Source of the DNA: an uncultured Bacteroidia bacterium
GTDB taxonomy: Bacteria; Bacteroidota; Bacteroidia; Bacteroidales; ML635J-15
NCBI GenBank assembly: GCA_902800045.1
Contig: CADCCZ010000004.1
Coordinates: 124,001 to 188,000, forward strand
DNA length: 64,000 bases
Direction: 5' to 3'
In this document: piece after piece, positions 59,746 through 64,000 of the stretch
How positions within the stretch are numbered: position 1 is the stretch's first letter
Layout of the letters: every line of letters starts with the position of its first letter
The notes under the pieces: model-generated
What the model was told of the DNA's origin: nothing
Database searches by the model: none
Seen by the model: the letters and a program-made list of their open reading frames with translations, nothing else
Position numbers and translations under genes: made by a program

Positions 59746-60624
59746 ATGAAAGTTTTGATAATTGTTATTGTAGTGACCTTAGTGGTCATATTGTTCTTGT
59801 GCGGCTTCAAGGTTGTTCGTCCTACGCATAGGGCATTGGTCGAGAGACTCGGTAAGTATCATCATTTTGCAAATCCCGGTTTGCACTGGATTATTCCTAT
59901 AATCGACCGCATATATCGTGTGAATGTCACAGAGCAGATGGTCGATGCCGACCCGCAGGAAATCATTACCAACGATAACCTGAATGCAACTGTCGATGCA
60001 CAGATTTATTTCCGTGTGCGCGAGGACGAGCAGAGTGTAAAGAATTCGCAGTACAACGTGTACAACTATCAGGTTCAGATAGTTAATCTTGCACGTACAA
60101 CTTTGCGTAACATCATTGGTACACTGACGCTTAAGTCGGCAAACAGTGAACGCGGACGTATCAATACCGAACTGCACCAGATTTTGTCGGAAGAGACTAC
60201 CGACTGGGGTATTTCGATTGTTCGTGCCGAATTGAAGCAGATTGATCCGCCGCAGGACGTACAGGCAACCATGAACAAAGTCGTTAAGGCCGAGAACGAG
60301 AAGATTGCCGCTATCGACTATGCTACTGCAGCCGAGACCGAGGCTGATGGTGTAAAGCGTGCCAAGATTAAGGAGGCCGAAGGTTTCCGTCAGGCAAAGA
60401 TTTTGAACGCCGAGGGCGAAGCTGAAGCAATCAGGTTGGTTAACGAGGCTGCTGAAAAGTATTTCATTGGTAATGCGCAGATTTTAAGGAAGATTGAGGC
60501 TGTTGAAACATCTCTTAAGAACAATGCCAAGATAGTTGTTCCATCGGATTCCGATTTGGTAAACGTAATTGGTGAGATGGCAGGAGTGTTGCCGTTGGAA
60601 AAGAAAGATAAGAAATCGGAATAA
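59746..60624 (+). CDS. SPFH/Band 7 (slipin-like) membrane protein
   Basis: 292 residues: one N-terminal membrane helix (~3-22), then the SPFH domain (VVRPTHRALVERLGKYHHFANPGLHWIIPIIDRIYRVNV) and a long charged helix with AEAIRLVNEAAEKYFIGNAQ typical of slipins/QmcA-like proteins. These form ring-like oligomers on the inner membrane and often shield or regulate proteases such as FtsH or NfeD partners. No nfeD gene is adjacent here. A terminator hairpin follows. Confidence 0.9.
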   Translation: MKVLIIVIVVTLVVILFLCGFKVVRPTHRALVERLGKYHHFANPGLHWIIPIIDRIYRVNVTEQMVDADPQEIITNDNLNATVDAQIYFRVREDEQSVKNSQYNVYNYQVQIVNLARTTLRNIIGTLTLKSANSERGRINTELHQILSEETTDWGISIVRAELKQIDPPQDVQATMNKVVKAENEKIAAIDYATAAETEADGVKRAKIKEAEGFRQAKILNAEGEAEAIRLVNEAAEKYFIGNAQILRKIEAVETSLKNNAKIVVPSDSDLVNVIGEMAGVLPLEKKDKKSE

Positions 60625-60642
60625 TTGCTGGTTCCCCAAAAT

Positions 60643-60674
60643 AAATAAGCCCGACATTAGCCGGGCTTATTTTT
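60643..60674. terminator. Bidirectional terminator between SPFH and OmpA genes
   Basis: AAATAAGCCCG and CGGGCTTATTT pair around ACATTAGC; both strands end in T-rich DNA. It separates two convergent genes. Confidence 0.88.
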
Positions 60675-60690
60675 TATGTCATGCCAAAAG

Positions 60691-61791
60691 TTATTTTGTG
60701 AGTTCGTATAGAACGTCAAGTTTCGGGGTGAGTATTATTTCCGTCCTGCGGTTCTTTGCGCGAGCCTCTGCGGTTTTTGCATCGTCGACAGGCAGATAGC
60801 AGCTGCGTCCCGATGCTATCAGGCGGACAGGGTCAATTTTCGAGTTCGACAATATTATCTTTACAATCGATGTTGCACGCTTGGTGCTTAAGTCCCAGTT
60901 GTCCTGTATGTTGCCGTTGCCGCTGTATGCAAGGTCGTCGGTGTGGCCTTCGATAGTGATGTTTACATCGTGATTATTCTCCAATACGGCAGCCAGTTTC
61001 TTAAGAGCTTCCTGTCCCTTGGGGTCAACGTCCCACTTGCCCGACTTGAAAAGCAATTTTTCGTCAAGCGACACATAAACCTTGCCTTCCTTCTGCGTTA
61101 CGGTCAATCCGTTGCCTTCGAATCCCGATAGCGCTTCCGAAACCTTGGTTCTAAGCGCGTTCATTGCCGAGTCCTTTGCATTGAGTATAGCTTGCAGTTC
61201 GGCAACTTTTGCGTTCTTCGAATCCAATTCAGAATTCTTACTGCTCAATTCGTTGCGTTGCGATTCGAGCAGAGCGTTTTTCTCGTTCAACTCGCGTTCC
61301 TTTTGTTCGTTGAGCGTTTTCATTGCTTCGAGGCTTGCTCTTTCCTGATTGAGCCTTGCTTCGAGGTTTCTTAGCTCGTCCTCCTTTACCTGAAGTTCGT
61401 CGCGGGTCTTTTGCAGCATCTGCATTGCCTTCTGCTGTTCGTTATCGGCGTCGGCACGAAGTTTCTGCTGGTTCTCAAGCAATTGCTTGTACAACTCGCT
61501 TATCTTGTCGTACTGCATGGTGAGAATTCTGTTTGTGTTGCTCTTCATGGCGGTGTCGGCTATAAGAGCAGCCATTTCTCTTTCGTATCTGGCGATTGTC
61601 GCCTTAAGCTCGTTGTTGGCCGTCGTTAGGCTTTCGTTCTGCTTGTTCAGGTTTTCACGTTCTTTTTCGCATGCTTCGTTGGCAGCTTTTACGTCCTCAA
61701 ACTTGCGCGCAGGTACACACGAGAAAAGTATTCCCGATATTACCGATGCGAAAACTATCAGTTTTATTAGTGTTAACGAATTGGTTCTCAT
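60691..61791 (-). CDS. OmpA-family lipoprotein with long coiled coil
   Basis: 366 residues. A lipoprotein signal ends at ILFSC (Cys near 25). Residues ~35-215 form a long heptad-patterned coiled coil (LNKQNESLTTANNELKATIARYEREM), and ~240-355 an OmpA-like peptidoglycan-binding domain (ITIEGHTDDLAYSG and SGRSCYLPVDD, AKNRRTEIILTPK). It is expected to link the outer membrane to peptidoglycan. A TATATTTG box lies upstream at 61821-61828. The size and layout recall Pal-like proteins with a coiled-coil spacer. Confidence 0.9.
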   Translation of the reverse strand: MRTNSLTLIKLIVFASVISGILFSCVPARKFEDVKAANEACEKERENLNKQNESLTTANNELKATIARYEREMAALIADTAMKSNTNRILTMQYDKISELYKQLLENQQKLRADADNEQQKAMQMLQKTRDELQVKEDELRNLEARLNQERASLEAMKTLNEQKERELNEKNALLESQRNELSSKNSELDSKNAKVAELQAILNAKDSAMNALRTKVSEALSGFEGNGLTVTQKEGKVYVSLDEKLLFKSGKWDVDPKGQEALKKLAAVLENNHDVNITIEGHTDDLAYSGNGNIQDNWDLSTKRATSIVKIILSNSKIDPVRLIASGRSCYLPVDDAKTAEARAKNRRTEIILTPKLDVLYELTK

Positions 61792-61895
61792 AACTATATA
61801 AAATCTATTGATATAATTTGCAAATATATGCCTCTTTAATTCGTCTTAATATTTGTTGTCAACTTATTTATTTACAATTATATGTTAATATTTAC

Positions 61896-61927
61896 TTGTA
61901 TATGATACTATATTTTTTGTAATTTTG
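61896..61927 (+). promoter_or_regulatory. Promoter of dxs
   Basis: TTG (61896-61898), 21 bp, TAATTTTG (61920-61927). The ATG lies 50 bp downstream. Confidence 0.62.
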
Positions 61928-61976
61928 TAACCTTAAAAACAATGAAATAGGTATAGGTTAACGGTATAGTAGCGAC

Positions 61977-63869
61977 ATGTCATATAGATTTTTAGACAAA
62001 ATAGATTCTCCGGCCGATTTGAAGTCGTTGGATGTGGCTGACTTACCGTTAGTGTGCGAAGAGTTGAGGCAGTTCATAATTGAGTCGGAGGCTGTCAATC
62101 CTGCTCATTTCGGAGCTAATCTTGGTGTCATCGAACTTACTGTTGCTTTGCATTATGTATTCGATGTTCCCAGCGACAACCTTATTTGGGATGTCGGACA
62201 CCAGGCATACGGTCACAAAATTCTTACCGGACGTCGCGATGCTTTCAAGACAAATAGGAAATACAAGGGGATAAGCGGTTTCCCATCGCCAGCCGAGAGC
62301 AAATACGACAGCTTTGGCGTCGGACATTCGTCAACTAGCATATCGGCTGCTTTGGGAATGGCTATGGCTGCAAAAATGCACGGAAGCAACGAGCGTACAA
62401 TTGCTGTGATTGGCGATGGCGCCCTCACAGGTGGAGAAGCTTTCGAAGCTCTGAACAACGCGGCTGTAAGCAAGCCTAATCTTCTGATTGTCCTTAACGA
62501 CAACAAGATTGCTATCGACGAGACTCCTGGCTCGCTCCGCGAGTACCTTACCGATATTGCAACATCAAAGACTTACAACAAGGTAAAAAACGATGTGTGG
62601 CGGTTGCTTGGTAAGGTAGGCCCCGATATAAGACATTTTACCCAGCGTATCGACAATGCTGTGAAGTCTGTAATGATGAAGCAGGGCAACTTGTTCGAGT
62701 CGATGGGTGTAAGATATTTCGGACCAGTCGACGGACACGATGTGGTTTCGCTTGTGCGTTTGTTCGAGGACCTGAAAAATATCGATGGCCCCAATTTGTT
62801 GCACCTTATAACACAAAAGGGCAGGGGGTTCAAACCGGCAGAGGACAATCCTCAGCGTTGGCATGCAGCTCCGGGCAAGTTCGACGTAACTACTGGCGAG
62901 TTAATTGCCGATGCCGAAGACCCAATGTGCCCGCAGAAATTCCAGGATGTGTTCGGAGATGCCGTTCTGCAGCTTGCTCGCAACAACCCAAATATTGTCG
63001 CAATATCACCAGCAATGGTGTCGGGAAGTGGACTTACAAAGATGTTCGAGGAGTTGCCCGACAGATGTTTCGATGTGGGGATATCGGAACAACATGCGGT
63101 GACATTCGCTGCCGGACTGGCAATTAAGGGAATGACTCCTTATTGCTGTATTTATAGTACTTTCTCGCAACGTGCTTTCGACCAGATAGTTCACGATGTT
63201 GCTCTGCAGAAACTGCATGTTGTGCTTTGTCTCGACCGTGCTGGACTAGTAGGAAAAGATGGGGCAACTCATCATGGGTCGTTCGACATTTCTTTCCTAC
63301 GTTGTATTCCAAATCTGGTAATTGCGGCTCCGTCCGACGAATTCCAGTTACGTAACCTGCTTTACACTGCTCAGCTCGAAAAGAATAAATTTCCATTCGT
63401 AATTAGATATCCGCGAGGAAAGTCATTCCATCCAAAGTCCGAAATTAATTTTTCGGAAATGGAGATCGGAAAAGGCCGTTGCGTAAAACGTGGCACGGAT
63501 GTTGCTATAGTTACCGCCGGCACGGCAGGGCGGACAGCCGCCATTGTTGCCGACCGCCTGCACAACGAAGGTATTGAGGTTTCGGTGTACGATATGATTT
63601 TCGTCAAGCCAGTGGACAAGGACCTGCTAAGCGAGGCATGTGCTGGACATCGACAAATTGTAACTATCGAGGACAACGCTCTGCAGGGAGGATTTGGAAG
63701 CATGGTTCTGGAGTTCATTTCCGACAACGGATTCGACACTAAAGTTAAGCGCTTCGGAATTCCCGATTACTTCGTGACGCATGGCACACAGGAGGAGTTA
63801 ATAAAGGAATGCGGCTACGATGCCGATACTATATACGAATGGATAAAATATTATATTGGTTATAAATAG
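61977..63869 (+). CDS. dxs: 1-deoxy-D-xylulose-5-phosphate synthase
   Basis: 630 residues of the transketolase-like family: HFGANLGVIELTVALHYVF, DVGHQAYGHKILTGR, the ThDP/Mg motif GDGALTGGEAFEALNN...NDN, and the second half with GISEQHAVTFAAGLA (catalytic Glu) and YPRGKSF. It makes DXP, the first step of the MEP isoprenoid pathway, also feeding thiamine and pyridoxal synthesis. The length and motifs are standard. Confidence 0.96.
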   Translation: MSYRFLDKIDSPADLKSLDVADLPLVCEELRQFIIESEAVNPAHFGANLGVIELTVALHYVFDVPSDNLIWDVGHQAYGHKILTGRRDAFKTNRKYKGISGFPSPAESKYDSFGVGHSSTSISAALGMAMAAKMHGSNERTIAVIGDGALTGGEAFEALNNAAVSKPNLLIVLNDNKIAIDETPGSLREYLTDIATSKTYNKVKNDVWRLLGKVGPDIRHFTQRIDNAVKSVMMKQGNLFESMGVRYFGPVDGHDVVSLVRLFEDLKNIDGPNLLHLITQKGRGFKPAEDNPQRWHAAPGKFDVTTGELIADAEDPMCPQKFQDVFGDAVLQLARNNPNIVAISPAMVSGSGLTKMFEELPDRCFDVGISEQHAVTFAAGLAIKGMTPYCCIYSTFSQRAFDQIVHDVALQKLHVVLCLDRAGLVGKDGATHHGSFDISFLRCIPNLVIAAPSDEFQLRNLLYTAQLEKNKFPFVIRYPRGKSFHPKSEINFSEMEIGKGRCVKRGTDVAIVTAGTAGRTAAIVADRLHNEGIEVSVYDMIFVKPVDKDLLSEACAGHRQIVTIEDNALQGGFGSMVLEFISDNGFDTKVKRFGIPDYFVTHGTQEELIKECGYDADTIYEWIKYYIGYK

Positions 63870-63948
63870 TAGGATAAGATTAAATTTAGATAAAAAAAAA
63901 AGGATTTAAAGGACTATTTGTTATATGTTTGTTTATAATTATTAAAAG

Positions 63949-64000
63949 ATGAAAAAACTGTTACTATTTTTCTTATGTACGGCAATGTTTGCGGTGTGTT
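63949..64000 (+). CDS. Start of an exported protein (3' truncated)
   Basis: ATG at 63949 followed by MKKLLLFFLCTAMFAVC, a clear signal-peptide start, possibly a lipoprotein. Only 17 residues lie in the window, so nothing more can be said. Confidence 0.55.
   Translation, partial: MKKLLLFFLCTAMFAVC

Overview
The window comes from a member of the Bacteroidota, most likely the order Bacteroidales. Several signs agree: two proteins end in type IX secretion (T9SS) sorting domains; a TonB-dependent receptor sits behind a DUF4249 lipoprotein; Omp28-type, DUF6029-type and PorT-like outer-membrane proteins occur; Mpl, PhoH and a class II (B12) ribonucleotide reductase are present; yceD-rpmF-plsX are in the usual order; and many promoters have the Bacteroidota form TTG/TTTG-N19-22-TAnnTTTG (often TACCTTTG). 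Serine is strongly TCG-biased, which produces long spurious antisense reading frames. The species cannot be named from this sequence.

Layout. 1-10.6 kb: the end of a T9SS cargo gene, ftcD, yceD-rpmF-plsX, a sensor kinase with a SAM hydrolase, phoH, threonine aldolase, an RluA-type pseudouridine synthase and tsaB. 10.7-15.7 kb: UDP-glucuronate decarboxylase, a GT22-like glycosyltransferase, mpl and a C_GCAxxG_C_C protein. 16-21 kb: a translationally coupled envelope trio ending in a TonB receptor, then a lone DUF4143-type ATPase. 21.6-29 kb: nrdJ, a T9SS cargo protein, and a TlpA/DUF6029/Omp28/beta-barrel cluster. 29.3-33 kb: dnaB, dCMP deaminase and a C-terminal processing protease. 33-36.7 kb: a repeat-rich gap, a membrane protein, an e(P4) phosphatase and an FtsE-like ATPase. 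36.8-41.8 kb: a giant TPR protein with an outer-membrane barrel, then initiator tRNA. 42.2-49.1 kb: Na/Pi transporter, anti-sigma-type kinase, SpoIIE-type phosphatase, STAS antagonist, RelA/SpoT synthetase, and an RSH-type HD domain fused to a kinase domain. 49.4-64 kb: membrane protein, CPBP protease, ribD, TPR protein, a secreted protein, a membrane-anchored AraC regulator, frr, pyrH, aroK, SPFH protein, OmpA and dxs.

Two things stand out. The first is the 43.9-49.1 kb run, which places a complete partner-switching module (kinase, phosphatase, antagonist) directly upstream of a split alarmone synthetase/hydrolase pair whose hydrolase carries a kinase-like domain, behind a phosphate transporter. 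The second is the intergenic DNA, which is full of several families of very small repeats. The most striking family is arrays of about 15-17 bp mini-hairpins (GGC-TTC-GCC followed by GTTTC) whose 3-4 bp stems change in a compensatory way from unit to unit. Three of the four arrays begin at or just after the stop codon of a gene, in the sense direction. One related unit has been inserted cleanly into another inverted repeat. All statements about families rest on recognising motifs by eye; no database search was run.
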